Positions 25,720-34,719 of a stretch of DNA of 64,000 bases are shown here, one piece after another. The translations under genes and the position numbers were made by a program. Source of the DNA: Maribacter algarum (ex Lu et al. 2025) (nom. illeg.) (GTDB lineage Bacteria; Bacteroidota; Bacteroidia; Flavobacteriales; Flavobacteriaceae); assembly GCA_947495915.1 (NCBI GenBank), contig CANMAW010000006.1:106882-170881 (forward strand). Reading direction: 5' to 3'. How positions within the stretch are numbered: position 1 is the stretch's first letter; each line of letters starts with the position of its first letter. Under the pieces are notes generated by a model. That model did no database searches, was not told the origin of the DNA, and was given only the letters and a program-made list of their open reading frames with translations.

Positions 25720-27607
25720 TTTCGTATTGGTTTTTAGAATTAATTTTTAAGATGCCTTCTTCTAGCATTTCTTGAATGGCTTCAAGAGTTGCATTTTGGC
25801 TATAATTTAAAGTAGCTATTAATTGCCTAGATGTACATGGTTGGGCTTTTAATAAGACTAGTATTTCACTTGTGATCGCTGGGGTATCCTTTTCTATACC
25901 CTTATTATTTAGTATACAAATATCGCAAACGCCACAATCTTCTTTGACAGTTTCTTCAAAATACCTTAGTAATTGTCGACTTCTACAAATGTCAGTTTCT
26001 ATATATTGAAGCATTTGTTCTAAATTATAAACTTTAATTTGCTGTCGTTCTTTTACCTTTTTTGCAAAAGCATTGATGGTAATTTCATCTTCTCGAGGAA
26101 CTAAAAAGGTGATTTCTAAATCACTATGTTGTGCCACATACTCAATTAAACCATCTTTTTTAAGTTGGTCAAGAACTCGGGTAACCCCATGCTCAGAAGT
26201 ACTTGTTTTCTTTGCTAATAAAGAGATGTCTATTTTTGTCTCGAAGTCAAAAATACCACCATATGTTCTTAAAATAGTTTGAACTAACGGTGCAATTGTT
26301 TGATTTTTTTCAAAATAATCAAACAATTGAGATTTGGTACTTATAAATTGAACCGTAGATTTTTTGTAAAATGACTCACTTAAGGCAATCACCGAATTTT
26401 GATCTAAAATCTGCAAACTGTTAAAGCTAAGTAGCGGGTTCAAGCTATAGGTGCTACAAAACTGGTTAAAATTTAACTGAAAGGTAGTCTGTTCTCCTTC
26501 GCCATAGGCAATTTGAAAATAGTTATTGAGTTTGTTGTAAACACGTTTCAAAAATTGCGTATCAGGTAAAACACTCAAAAATTGTTCTTTTGCTAAATGA
26601 ACATCATTCGTATTTGTTATTAAAACAGCTTGGGCTGCCTCCCCATTTCGGCCAGCTCTACCGGCTTCTTGGTAATAATTCTCAATACAATCAGGTATTT
26701 GATAATGAACAACTAAGCCTACGTCTGGCTTGTCAATGCCCATACCGAACGCATTGGTAGCAACCATAACTTGCACCTTATTTTCTAACCAAAGATTGAG
26801 TTTGGCTTTCTTTTCTTTTTTCGGTATACCACCATGGTAAAAGGTTGCAGATGTTCTATTGGCATTTAGAAACTGTGCAACTTCTTGGGTTAGCCTGCGT
26901 GTTCTAACATAGACAATAGCACTTTGATTATTTGATTGAAAAAGTTGTTTTAATCGGTACCTTTTATCTTCTTCTTTGAAAATTTTAAATACGATATTTT
27001 TTCTAACAAACGAATCTTTAACAATCAAAGGTTTGTTAAAATTCAGTAATGTTACGATATCAGTGGCTACTTGCTGTGTGGCAGTTGCGGTTAAAGCAAT
27101 TATAGGGGTGTTGGGTAGTACTTCTTTTAAGTTTGCACACGCTAGATATGCAGGTCTGAAATCATGCCCCCATTGCGAAATACAATGGGCCTCATCGATG
27201 GCTATTAAGCTGACCTTCATTTTCTGAATTCGCTCTTGCACAATGTCTTGTTGCAAACGTTCAGGAGAAAGGTATAGAAACTTATAATTACCAAACATGC
27301 AATTATCAAGTAGGTCAATGACTTCGTTAAAAGGAATTCCGCCAGTTAATGCCACAGCTTTAATTCCTTTGTTTTTTAAATTGTCTACTTGATTATGAAT
27401 TAAAGCAATAAGGGGTGAAACAACAATGCATATACCATCTTGAGCTAATGCAGGTACTTGATAGCAAATTGATTTGCCACCACCGGTAGGCATTAATGCA
27501 AGAACATATTGCTTATTAATAATGGCATTTATTATTTTTTCTTGAGAGCCTTTGAAGGAAGAAAAGCCCCAATGTTGCTCCAAGATTTCTATTGGAGCAT
27601 GCATCAA
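25712..27607 (-). CDS. recQ: RecQ family ATP-dependent DNA helicase
   Basis: A 3'-5' superfamily II DNA helicase that acts in recombination and fork repair. The 631-residue protein shows motif I MPTGGGKSICYQ (39-50), DEAH in IAIDEAHCISQWGHDFR, and motif VI QEAGRAGRNG. The zinc-binding RecQ-C region has CRSRQLLRYFEE followed by DCGVCDIC, four cysteines. A winged-helix segment precedes it at an unusual place and a short C-terminal tail follows; I see no HRDC domain, which E. coli RecQ has. It starts three bases into the end of the NadR-like gene and overlaps fmt by eight bases. Confidence 0.94.
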   Translation of the reverse strand: MMHAPIEILEQHWGFSSFKGSQEKIINAIINKQYVLALMPTGGGKSICYQVPALAQDGICIVVSPLIALIHNQVDNLKNKGIKAVALTGGIPFNEVIDLLDNCMFGNYKFLYLSPERLQQDIVQERIQKMKVSLIAIDEAHCISQWGHDFRPAYLACANLKEVLPNTPIIALTATATQQVATDIVTLLNFNKPLIVKDSFVRKNIVFKIFKEEDKRYRLKQLFQSNNQSAIVYVRTRRLTQEVAQFLNANRTSATFYHGGIPKKEKKAKLNLWLENKVQVMVATNAFGMGIDKPDVGLVVHYQIPDCIENYYQEAGRAGRNGEAAQAVLITNTNDVHLAKEQFLSVLPDTQFLKRVYNKLNNYFQIAYGEGEQTTFQLNFNQFCSTYSLNPLLSFNSLQILDQNSVIALSESFYKKSTVQFISTKSQLFDYFEKNQTIAPLVQTILRTYGGIFDFETKIDISLLAKKTSTSEHGVTRVLDQLKKDGLIEYVAQHSDLEITFLVPREDEITINAFAKKVKERQQIKVYNLEQMLQYIETDICRSRQLLRYFEETVKEDCGVCDICILNNKGIEKDTPAITSEILVLLKAQPCTSRQLIATLNYSQNATLEAIQEMLEEGILKINSKNQYEIE

Positions 27608-28164
27608 ATTAATTCTTTAATGGTATTTAAAATAAACTCAACTCTTTTTTGAATGGTGTCTTTAGGAACAATAATCACCTCATATCCTAATTGAGCATAG
27701 GTGTTATTCAAGCATTTGTCAATTAATAGCGCCTCTTCATAACTTTCAAAACGCTGACTATCAGAAACATGAATTTCTTTCCAAGGTGGCATCAAAAAAA
27801 CATGATCGTACAAGTGATTAGTACAAGCATCAATAAATGATTGCGGGTATTGTTGCTCAAAACAATCCATGTATGCTAACACATCGGGTATACCGCGATC
27901 AAAAAACAGTATAGCATCTTGTTTCGTTTCAGCTAGTTGGTATTGTGTGACTCGAGCATCTAAAATTCTTTGATTAAACGCCATTGGGTCATCAACTGAA
28001 ACTATAGGGTTCGATTTGAAGGTGATTTCTTGATCAGTTTCTTGTTCTTTAGCGGTCATATCGCGAATAACTTCATGTAAACATAAATATCCGCTATTTT
28101 CTAGCAAATTAATGACTGATGTTTTGCCTGTACTTGGGCCTCCTGTAATTACTATTTTTTTCAA
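27604..28164 (-). CDS. NadR-like AAA family ATPase
   Basis: A P-loop protein of the AAA_28/NadR-like type. The Walker A motif KKIVITGGPSTGKTSVINLLE comes at the very start (in short blocks), with FFDRGIPDVLAYMD as a likely Walker B/lid region. The product would be 187 residues from the TTG at 28164; this start puts the P-loop where homologues have it. A farther TTG at 28209 would add a hydrophobic 15-residue tail (MFFLYFCYKF...) and crowd the divergent promoter. Related domains phosphorylate nicotinamide riboside, but the substrate is unknown. It overlaps the start of recQ by four bases, in one operon with recQ and fmt. Confidence 0.75.
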   Translation of the reverse strand: MKKIVITGGPSTGKTSVINLLENSGYLCLHEVIRDMTAKEQETDQEITFKSNPIVSVDDPMAFNQRILDARVTQYQLAETKQDAILFFDRGIPDVLAYMDCFEQQYPQSFIDACTNHLYDHVFLMPPWKEIHVSDSQRFESYEEALLIDKCLNNTYAQLGYEVIIVPKDTIQKRVEFILNTIKELI

Positions 28165-28236
28165 TTGCGTATCGAGAATAAACTTATAGCAAAAGTACAG
28201 AAAGAACAACGATTAGAAAATAGCAAAATGAACCAT

Positions 28237-28244
28237 TATCTTTG
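28237..28244 (+). promoter_or_regulatory. Promoter -7 box of the DUF493 gene
   Basis: TATCTTTG matches TAnnTTTG and lies 15 bases before the ATG at 28260. No convincing TTG is seen upstream at the right spacing. Confidence 0.5.
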
Positions 28245-28259
28245 TAAAAAAAAATACTT

Positions 28260-28547
28260 ATGGATACGCAAAAGTCAGATGAATTCTATGCCCGTTTAAA
28301 AGAACAATTGGCAGATACAAGTAAGTGGCCATCTGATTATCTTTATAAATTTATAGTGCCAACCGACGACACTAAAATAGCTGAAATAAATAAAGTTTTT
28401 GATAATACAGGCGCTGTAATTGTTTCTAAAAAATCAAAGAAAGGAACCTATACCAGTGTTTCTGTAACAGTAAATTTAGATAACCCAGATGCGGTTATCG
28501 AAAAATATAAAGCAGTTGGTCAAATAGAAGGCGTCATATCATTATAG
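28260..28547 (+). CDS. DUF493 family protein (YbeD-like)
   Basis: A 95-residue member of the DUF493 family, an ACT-like ferredoxin fold. Visible blocks are WPSDYLYKFIVPTDDTKIAEINKVF near residues 23-47 in short pieces, KKSKKGTYTSVSVTVNLDNPDAVIEKYKAVGQIEGVISL toward the end. It is thought to be regulatory, with no known ligand. It is divergent from the recQ operon and precedes a DUF4290 gene by 84 bases, the usual flavobacterial order before murA. Confidence 0.88.
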   Translation: MDTQKSDEFYARLKEQLADTSKWPSDYLYKFIVPTDDTKIAEINKVFDNTGAVIVSKKSKKGTYTSVSVTVNLDNPDAVIEKYKAVGQIEGVISL

Positions 28548-28631
28548 GCTAAAGTAGTATTTGTAGTATAATTTTGTTAATTTGCCTTCGTTATTAGAGT
28601 ACTTCCCATTTATTAAATAAAACTTTTCAAT

Positions 28632-29282
28632 TTGAATTTAGTCGAAAATATAGAATATAATACAGAGCGTCCACATTTGATTATTCCTGAATATGGTCGT
28701 CATTTCCAAAAAATGGTAGATCATGCAGTTGCAATTGAAGATCGTGAAGAACGAAATAAGATTGCCAAATCAATTATTGATGTCATGGGTAATTTGCAGC
28801 CTCACCTAAGAGATGTGCCTGATTTTCAGCATAAATTATGGGATCAGTTATTTATTATGTCTGATTTTAAATTAGATGTTGATTCGCCGTTTCCAATTAC
28901 TTCAAAAGAAGTACTGCAAAAACGACCAGACCCTTTAGAATATCCGCAAAATCATCCTAAATATCGATTCTATGGTAACAATATCAAGCGTATGGTTGAT
29001 GTTGCTGTTAAATGGGAAAAAGGCGATATGCGCGATGGTTTAGAATATGCTATCGCGAATCACATGAAGAAGTGTTATTTAAACTGGAACAAAGACACCG
29101 TTGATGATAAAGCCATTTTCAAGCATTTATATGAATTGTCTGATGGGCAAATTAATTTAAATGAGGAAACTACCTTAACCGATAGTGGACAATTCTTGAA
29201 AAACAGAGTTGCTAAAAATCCACGAAATAACTCAAAGAAAAACAACCGAAACAATAACAATCGCGGTAAAAAGCGATATTAA
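28632..29282 (+). CDS. DUF4290 domain-containing protein
   Basis: A 216-residue protein found throughout Bacteroidota and lacking a known function. The start is a TTG at 28632 (LVENIEYNTERPHLIIPEYGRH is the family N-terminus). The N-terminal two thirds are predicted helical. The C-terminal tail (about 195-216) is very basic, with N, K and R runs, suggesting nucleic-acid binding. It is followed after 15 bases by murA; the constant pairing of DUF4290 with murA suggests a link to envelope synthesis, but this is inference. Confidence 0.85.
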   Translation: MNLVENIEYNTERPHLIIPEYGRHFQKMVDHAVAIEDREERNKIAKSIIDVMGNLQPHLRDVPDFQHKLWDQLFIMSDFKLDVDSPFPITSKEVLQKRPDPLEYPQNHPKYRFYGNNIKRMVDVAVKWEKGDMRDGLEYAIANHMKKCYLNWNKDTVDDKAIFKHLYELSDGQINLNEETTLTDSGQFLKNRVAKNPRNNSKKNNRNNNNRGKKRY

Positions 29283-29297
29283 TACGCTCCCTATTTC

Positions 29298-30605
29298 ATG
29301 GGTACATTTAAAATTGAAGGTGGTCACCAACTCTCAGGTGAAATTACACCACAAGGTGCGAAAAACGAAGCATTACAAATACTTTGCGCTGTACTTTTAA
29401 CTCCAGAAGAAGTTTTAATTAGCAATATTCCTGACATCGTCGATGTTAATAAGTTGATCGCTTTATTAAAAGATTTAGGAGTTAAAGTAAGTAAAAAGGA
29501 AAAAGGAACTTATACGTTCAAAGCAGACGATATTAATCTAGATTATTTGCAATCTGACCAGTTTAAGCAAGACGGTCGTGGCCTTCGCGGTTCTATAATG
29601 TTAGTTGGTCCGCTTTTGGCGCGCTTTGGTAAAGGTTATATTCCGAAACCAGGGGGAGATAAAATTGGTCGTAGACGATTAGATACCCATTTTGAAGGTT
29701 TTATCAAGTTAGGGGCTAAGTTTCGTTATAATAAAGAGGAGTATTTCTACGGTGTTGAAGCAGATAAACTGAAAGGAACTTATATGCTTCTTGATGAAGC
29801 CTCAGTTACCGGAACAGCAAATATTGTAATGGCTGCGGTTTTAGCGGAAGGCGAAACTACCATATATAATGCTGCTTGTGAGCCTTATTTACAGCAGCTT
29901 TGTAAGATGTTAAACCGTATGGGTGCTAAAATTGCAGGTGTTGGTTCAAACATGTTAATCATTCAAGGAGTTGATTCTTTAGGAGGAACTGAACATCGTA
30001 TGCTTCCTGATATGATTGAAATAGGAAGCTGGGTCGGTTTAGCTGCAATGACCAGAAGTGAGCTTACTATTAAAAACGTAAGCTGGGATGATTTAGGTCA
30101 AATACCAGCGGTTTTTAGAAAGCTAGGAATTCAGTTAGAACGAAAAGACGATGATATTTATATACCTGCTCATAAAGACGGGTATGAAATACAAAATTAT
30201 ATTGATGGCTCTATTCTAACCATAGCAGATGCGCCTTGGCCTGGTATGACGCCTGATTTATTAAGTATAATTTTAGTAATGGCCACTCAAGCTAGGGGAG
30301 AAGTGGTAATTCATCAGAAGATGTTTGAAAGTCGTTTGTTTTTTGTTGACAAATTACTAGACATGGGAGCAAAAATTATTCTATGTGATCCGCATCGTGC
30401 GACGGTTATTGGTCATGATTTTAAATCTACATTGAAGGCAACCACAATGACATCACCAGATATTCGCGCCGGGGTGTCTTTATTGATTGCTGCTCTTTCT
30501 GCCAAAGGAACATCAATTATTCATAATATTGAGCAGATTGATAGAGGTTATGAAAATATTGATGAACGTTTAAGAGCTATAGGCGCTAAGATTGAAAGAA
30601 TATAA
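29298..30605 (+). CDS. murA: UDP-GlcNAc 1-carboxyvinyltransferase MurA
   Basis: Catalyses the first committed step of peptidoglycan synthesis, transferring enolpyruvate from PEP to UDP-GlcNAc. The 435-residue enzyme has the full inside-out alpha/beta fold blocks, with QGAKNEALQILCA near the N-terminus and RADIRAG-like TSPDIRAGVSLLIAAL toward the end. The flexible loop reads PKPGGDKIGRRRLDTH; the residue that is Cys115 in E. coli is aspartate here (D121, codon GAT at 29658-29660). Asp at this place is known to keep activity and give fosfomycin insensitivity in other bacteria. It is the last gene of the DUF493-DUF4290-murA run. Confidence 0.97.
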   Translation: MGTFKIEGGHQLSGEITPQGAKNEALQILCAVLLTPEEVLISNIPDIVDVNKLIALLKDLGVKVSKKEKGTYTFKADDINLDYLQSDQFKQDGRGLRGSIMLVGPLLARFGKGYIPKPGGDKIGRRRLDTHFEGFIKLGAKFRYNKEEYFYGVEADKLKGTYMLLDEASVTGTANIVMAAVLAEGETTIYNAACEPYLQQLCKMLNRMGAKIAGVGSNMLIIQGVDSLGGTEHRMLPDMIEIGSWVGLAAMTRSELTIKNVSWDDLGQIPAVFRKLGIQLERKDDDIYIPAHKDGYEIQNYIDGSILTIADAPWPGMTPDLLSIILVMATQARGEVVIHQKMFESRLFFVDKLLDMGAKIILCDPHRATVIGHDFKSTLKATTMTSPDIRAGVSLLIAALSAKGTSIIHNIEQIDRGYENIDERLRAIGAKIERI

Positions 30606-30677
30606 AGTTTGTCACCAATTTGATATTTTTCTTGCTGGCGAGAGATATGTTTTTCATTCTACACGAAGGAAACTTAC

Positions 30678-32096
30678 TTATTCTACCTGAATACCATTTT
30701 CAAATTTGGTGAGTTTTGTAATGTTTCCTTCGTCATCATAAGAGACCCAAGTTCCACTGCCATCTTTTAAGGTGCCCTTGTTTCTAGGTGTACCATCTTT
30801 GTGGAATGAAGATAGAATTTCCCATCGAAGGCCATAGGGTTTAGAGTTTTCATCATACTTGTATAAGGCACTTTGCTTAATTTGCCCATTAGTGTAGTAC
30901 CAAGTAGTAATACCGTTTCTTGAGCCGTTGGAATGTTCAGACGACATGGTTAAAATTCCATCTGTATATAATCTGTATTCCCCATTACCATTTTTTAAAA
31001 TTTGCGTGCCGTCATCTAAGAATTGATTCCAGTACCCTAAGTGTTTACCCATGGAATGAATTTCGACCAATTCAATTTTTTCATTTTCTCCATAGAATGT
31101 CCATAAACTATCTTTAACATATTCCTTCGCTGCTGTATATATTTCTTTTCCTTTCGAACGGACTGTTCCTGATGGATGCAAGTATTTTCGAATAACTTTT
31201 CCATCGCCTAAACATTGACTGTTTTGAGTTAATACACCTTCTTTGTTCCAAGTTTTATAAAAGCCATTACATTTTCCATCTTTATATGCTCCTTCGGAAG
31301 ATACTGTGCCATCTTCGCGATAATGTTTAACAATACCATTTATTTTTCCGTCTTTAAACGTTTTCTCTGTTTTTAATTTGCCATTTTTATAATATAATTT
31401 CCAGTCACCATCGCTTTTGTTGGTTTTCCAGTTATAAGATCCTTCAGCGGATAATTCTCCTGTTTCATAATACTCTGTCCAATCACCATACCTGTAAAAT
31501 GACCCCATTTGAAGTATTGAGTTTTCAATTTCTATGAAGGGTTGTTGTTGCCAGTTCCAACTAAATTGAATTGAAATCGCCATTTGCCCTTTTCCATAGG
31601 CACCACTTTTATAGCTGTATTTATCTTCATACTTCGTATTAACTACCCTAGTATTAATAGCCCCGTTATCTTTAAAGGTATATAAACTAGCTACTTGCCC
31701 ATCATCCCAATAGGAAATCCAAGTGCCAACACTTCGTACAAATCTATCATCAGTATTAAACAGCATTTCAGAGGCATCAACATAATATTGCTCATATTTA
31801 CCTTGTAAATACACTTCGCCATTGTTATAATAGGCGGTCCATTCCTCTACTTTTTCACCACGTAAATAGGCGCCTTGTAGGGCCTTACTACCATCTTCGT
31901 AATATATGGTCCAGGTGCCAGTTTTAAGCCAATCGTCATCATCTTCAGGGGTAATATATTTAAATTTTGAAACTAACTCGCCATCTATGGCCAATTGGCC
32001 ATTTTCATAATATTGTTTGAAGTCTTTGTATTGTTGTGCGGCAATAGGGTATGATAATAAAAGAAGAAAAAGAAAAGAGGAGCGTTTTATTTTCAT
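30678..32096 (-). CDS. Exported MORN-repeat protein (YwqK-like)
   Basis: A 472-residue protein with about a dozen repeats of the type YYENGQLAIDGEL, YYEDGSKALQGAY or YYNNGEVYLQGKY, each with a Y-x-N/D-G core and ending in a polar turn. This is the repeat of MORN and of YwqK-family proteins. The ATG at 32096 gives a clean signal peptide MKIKRSSFLFLLLLSYPIAAQ; the in-frame ATG at 32141 would add 15 residues before it. The function is unknown. YwqK proteins can act as antitoxins or immunity factors, but no toxin gene is adjacent, so that role is not supported here. Confidence 0.8.
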   Translation of the reverse strand: MKIKRSSFLFLLLLSYPIAAQQYKDFKQYYENGQLAIDGELVSKFKYITPEDDDDWLKTGTWTIYYEDGSKALQGAYLRGEKVEEWTAYYNNGEVYLQGKYEQYYVDASEMLFNTDDRFVRSVGTWISYWDDGQVASLYTFKDNGAINTRVVNTKYEDKYSYKSGAYGKGQMAISIQFSWNWQQQPFIEIENSILQMGSFYRYGDWTEYYETGELSAEGSYNWKTNKSDGDWKLYYKNGKLKTEKTFKDGKINGIVKHYREDGTVSSEGAYKDGKCNGFYKTWNKEGVLTQNSQCLGDGKVIRKYLHPSGTVRSKGKEIYTAAKEYVKDSLWTFYGENEKIELVEIHSMGKHLGYWNQFLDDGTQILKNGNGEYRLYTDGILTMSSEHSNGSRNGITTWYYTNGQIKQSALYKYDENSKPYGLRWEILSSFHKDGTPRNKGTLKDGSGTWVSYDDEGNITKLTKFENGIQVE

Positions 32097-32417
32097 GTGC
32101 TGTAGTTTTAAAAATAAAAATACCGCACAAAACTTTAGCACTCCATACCCAATAAAGGGTATTTAAAGTCTTTCCATTTCCTAATTATTGCCTCATAAGT
32201 TTTTTGAAGAAATATTCCTTTTCTTATACACGTACATTATCTGTATGTTGTTAAGATCAACTGCCCACTGGGTTAAGGCTGATATCATTTAAGTTGGTTC
32301 TTAATTTTTATAAAAAATCATACCAAATTATACATCCGCTTAACTAGAGAGAGCGATATAGTACCTAGGTGTGTTAGAATGATCATAGAAACCAATATTA
32401 CCTTGGTAATTAGGTTA
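32097..32417. other. Gene-free stretch, 321 bases
   Basis: I see no open frame of note. It holds a small hairpin (ATACCC..GGGTAT, about 32147-32163) and a perfect dyad ATTACC-TT-GGTAAT (32398-32411). The promoter of the MORN-repeat gene should be in the left part, but I could not find a TAnnTTTG box there. The right part would be the 3' flank of the acetyltransferase, without a clear terminator. Confidence 0.4.
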
Positions 32418-32852
32418 TTAAATTTTTAGTTTTTTTTCTAAAATTACAAATTCAACATTCTCTTTAGTATATTCTTTTTTAGTTGCAATCATGCCAAATT
32501 TCTGATAAAAAGATAGTTTATCTTTTCGGGCATTACACCATATTGCTGCTATGTTGTTTTCTTTAGAATATTCGAATATTTTATGAATTAGTTTCGATGC
32601 AAATCCTTTACCCTGATACTTTGGCAAGGTTGCCAGTTTACGAAATTGGGCCTTTTTATTTTTATCAATAAAAAGTGACACTACACTTACTAGATTATCG
32701 TTAACGAGAAGGCCATAATGAATTCCTTCAGCATCATTAATTAGTTTCACATAATCAAAGGGCATATTGGGCCACATCACTTGATGACGAAGTGGCCATG
32801 TTTCTCGTGCGGTTATGATTTTAATTTGCTCCAATAGGTGGTGGGCCATCAA
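32418..32852 (-). CDS. GNAT family N-acetyltransferase
   Basis: A 144-residue (or slightly shorter) GNAT acetyltransferase. Motif A is TLPKYQGKGFASKLIHKIFEYSK in short blocks (Q-G-K-G-F-A) and the motif-B end reads CNARKDKLSFYQKFGMIATKKE. The ATG at 32852 makes it overlap the end of the amidohydrolase gene by 32 bases; a TTG at 32834 or a shorter start is possible, since IKIITARETWPLRHQVMWP resembles the usual N-terminus. The overlap indicates co-transcription with the amidohydrolase. The substrate is unknown. Confidence 0.8.
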   Translation of the reverse strand: MMAHHLLEQIKIITARETWPLRHQVMWPNMPFDYVKLINDAEGIHYGLLVNDNLVSVVSLFIDKNKKAQFRKLATLPKYQGKGFASKLIHKIFEYSKENNIAAIWCNARKDKLSFYQKFGMIATKKEYTKENVEFVILEKKLKI

Positions 32853-34245
32853 TCATCGCTTTGTAAACTTCGTCACCTTTTCGCATAATAAATTCTTCTT
32901 TTACTTCGTCTACTAATTTTGGATTTTCAAATAAATCAATTGCAGTCATCGAAAGCGCTTTAGTTGCATAGATCATCCCCTTATGGCCTATAGACATGCC
33001 ACCGCAGGCAACGACAGCCCAAGAGTGCCATGGAGTACCTTTCGGTGCTACGGTAACACTTAAATTGATGTTAGGTACATTCCAACTTACATCACCAACA
33101 TCAGTAGAACCTCCACCAGGGGTATCTAATGTTTCGCGAAGTGGCTTTATGGTCGCATCCATTCCTAATTCTGGTTTTTCGGTTGCTTTTTGAATCGCTT
33201 TACCAAATATTTCTTCCTCTTCAGTATACGTTATCGGACCCAATATTTCTAGGTTTTTTTGCATAATTGCCCCTCCAGTTCGATTGACCAACACCTCATA
33301 AATTCCTGACACTAAAGATATTTTATAATCAACATCAGCCATAATGGCTGCACCTTCAGCCATTTCTTTAACACGTTCATAGGTAGGTAACATGAGTGAT
33401 CTTTTAGGATCTCGTACTCTTACCCAAAGTTTTGCATAATCAGGTACAACGTTTACCACTTGACCACCATCTTGAATGTGATAATGAATACGTGATGATG
33501 GTAGAATGTGCTCTCTGTAATAGTTAATTCCGGTGGTGTAAAGTTCTAGAGCGTCAGATGCAGAACGACCATTCCATGGATCAGCCGAAGCATGAGCTGC
33601 TTGGCCCTCAAATTCAACAATAAAATCAATTAATGATAAACCACTTTGTACATCGGCTTCAATTTCTGGGCCTGGGTGCCAACTTAAATTCACATCAACA
33701 TCATTCCATAAACCAGCTTCAACCATCCAAACTTTAGCAAAATACTTTTCTTCAGCTGGTGTACCTAGAAACTTTATAGTACCTTCTAGTTTTCCGGCTT
33801 CCATCAACTCTTTAATAGCAATTGCTGCACCTAAACTTGATGTGCCAAACATATTATGTCCGCAACCATGACCGGCAGCACCTTCTTCGTAAGCCTCTTT
33901 AATTGGTGAAGCTTTTTGAGAAATACCAGGTAGTGCATCAAACTCCCCCAAAATACTAATAACGGGCTTACCAGAACCATAAGTTGCAGTAAATGCGGTA
34001 GGTATATTTGCCACCCCACGTTCAACCTTCATGCCATTTTTTTCTGCATATTGAGCCAAAATTTCAGAAGACTTTGATTCTTGAAAAGCAATCTCTGCCG
34101 CTGCCCAAATAGAATCACTAATCTTTATCAATTTTTCTTTGTGCTTTTCAACGGAAGCAATAGCCGCTTTCTTATTTTTTGTCATTTTTTGCGCTGATAT
34201 CGAGAAGGTAAACATCAGCAAAATGACGAGTGTACATTTTTTCAT
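32821..34245 (-). CDS. Exported M20 family amidohydrolase (AbgB-like)
   Basis: A zinc peptidase or amidohydrolase of the M20 family (474 residues), closest in type to AbgB and the hippurate/indole-acetyl-amino-acid hydrolases. A signal peptide is present (MKKCTLVILLMFTFSISAQ). Metal-site blocks: ILGEFDALPG, GHGCGHNMFGTSSLGAA and TPAEEKYFAK, with GWHPG-like LSWHPGPEIEADVQ later. The dimerisation segment begins LIDFIVEFEGQAAHASADPWNGRSASDAL. Likely substrates are N-acyl amino acids or amides such as p-aminobenzoyl-glutamate. It shares an operon with the GNAT gene, which overlaps its end. Confidence 0.92.
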   Translation of the reverse strand: MKKCTLVILLMFTFSISAQKMTKNKKAAIASVEKHKEKLIKISDSIWAAAEIAFQESKSSEILAQYAEKNGMKVERGVANIPTAFTATYGSGKPVISILGEFDALPGISQKASPIKEAYEEGAAGHGCGHNMFGTSSLGAAIAIKELMEAGKLEGTIKFLGTPAEEKYFAKVWMVEAGLWNDVDVNLSWHPGPEIEADVQSGLSLIDFIVEFEGQAAHASADPWNGRSASDALELYTTGINYYREHILPSSRIHYHIQDGGQVVNVVPDYAKLWVRVRDPKRSLMLPTYERVKEMAEGAAIMADVDYKISLVSGIYEVLVNRTGGAIMQKNLEILGPITYTEEEEIFGKAIQKATEKPELGMDATIKPLRETLDTPGGGSTDVGDVSWNVPNINLSVTVAPKGTPWHSWAVVACGGMSIGHKGMIYATKALSMTAIDLFENPKLVDEVKEEFIMRKGDEVYKAMIDGPPPIGAN

Positions 34246-34260
34246 ATTAGGCGTATTGAG

Positions 34261-34677
34261 TTAGTTATTATATTTCATTTTCATATGGTTATACGAAGTC
34301 TCAATTAGGGTTTTAAGAATATCGAGATTAACATCAGATAACTTATTGATGTATAAACAAGACTTTCCTGTTTTAAACTTTCCTAATTTTTGCATGAGTT
34401 CAGGGTATCGAACAAATCCCGTATTATAAAGTGCTAAATTTTGTTTTCTTGGTGAAAAACCTGATACTAGCATATCACCCTCTCTACCAGTATCATATTG
34501 ATAATGGTAACTATCAAAGCCAATAAGACTAGTACCCCATAAAACGGGTGAATGACCTGTAATTTCTTGCATGATTTGCAATAAAACAAGACTATCTTCA
34601 CGTCTTGTTTTATTCGTTATTGTAGCTAAAAAATTAGTTACAGGAGTGCTGGTTGGAATTGTTTTATTATTGGACAT
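34261..34677 (-). CDS. DUF1801 domain-containing protein
   Basis: A 138-residue DUF1801 (YdhG-like) protein. The family blocks are VTNFLATITNKTRREDSLVLLQIMQEITGHSPVLWGTSLIGF near residues 13-54 in short pieces, SGFSPRKQNLALY near 72-84 and LGKFKTGKSCLYINKLSDVNLDILKTLI. The fold is iron-chaperone-like; no biochemical role is sure. It lies 15 bases upstream of the M20 amidohydrolase and 42 bases downstream of the photolyase on the same strand. Confidence 0.88.
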   Translation of the reverse strand: MSNNKTIPTSTPVTNFLATITNKTRREDSLVLLQIMQEITGHSPVLWGTSLIGFDSYHYQYDTGREGDMLVSGFSPRKQNLALYNTGFVRYPELMQKLGKFKTGKSCLYINKLSDVNLDILKTLIETSYNHMKMKYNN

Positions 34678-34719
34678 TGTTGGTCAAACTACAATATCTT
34701 TAAATATAATAAAATCTAC

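Noticed and set aside
30678..32096. YwqK-family antitoxin of a toxin-antitoxin pair
   Set aside because: The repeat type fits, but no toxin gene or partner is adjacent; the gene is monocistronic and exported.
32398..32411. Palindrome ATTACC-TT-GGTAAT as an operator
   Set aside because: It lies directly past the 3' end of a gene, has short arms and no promoter near it; chance is likely.
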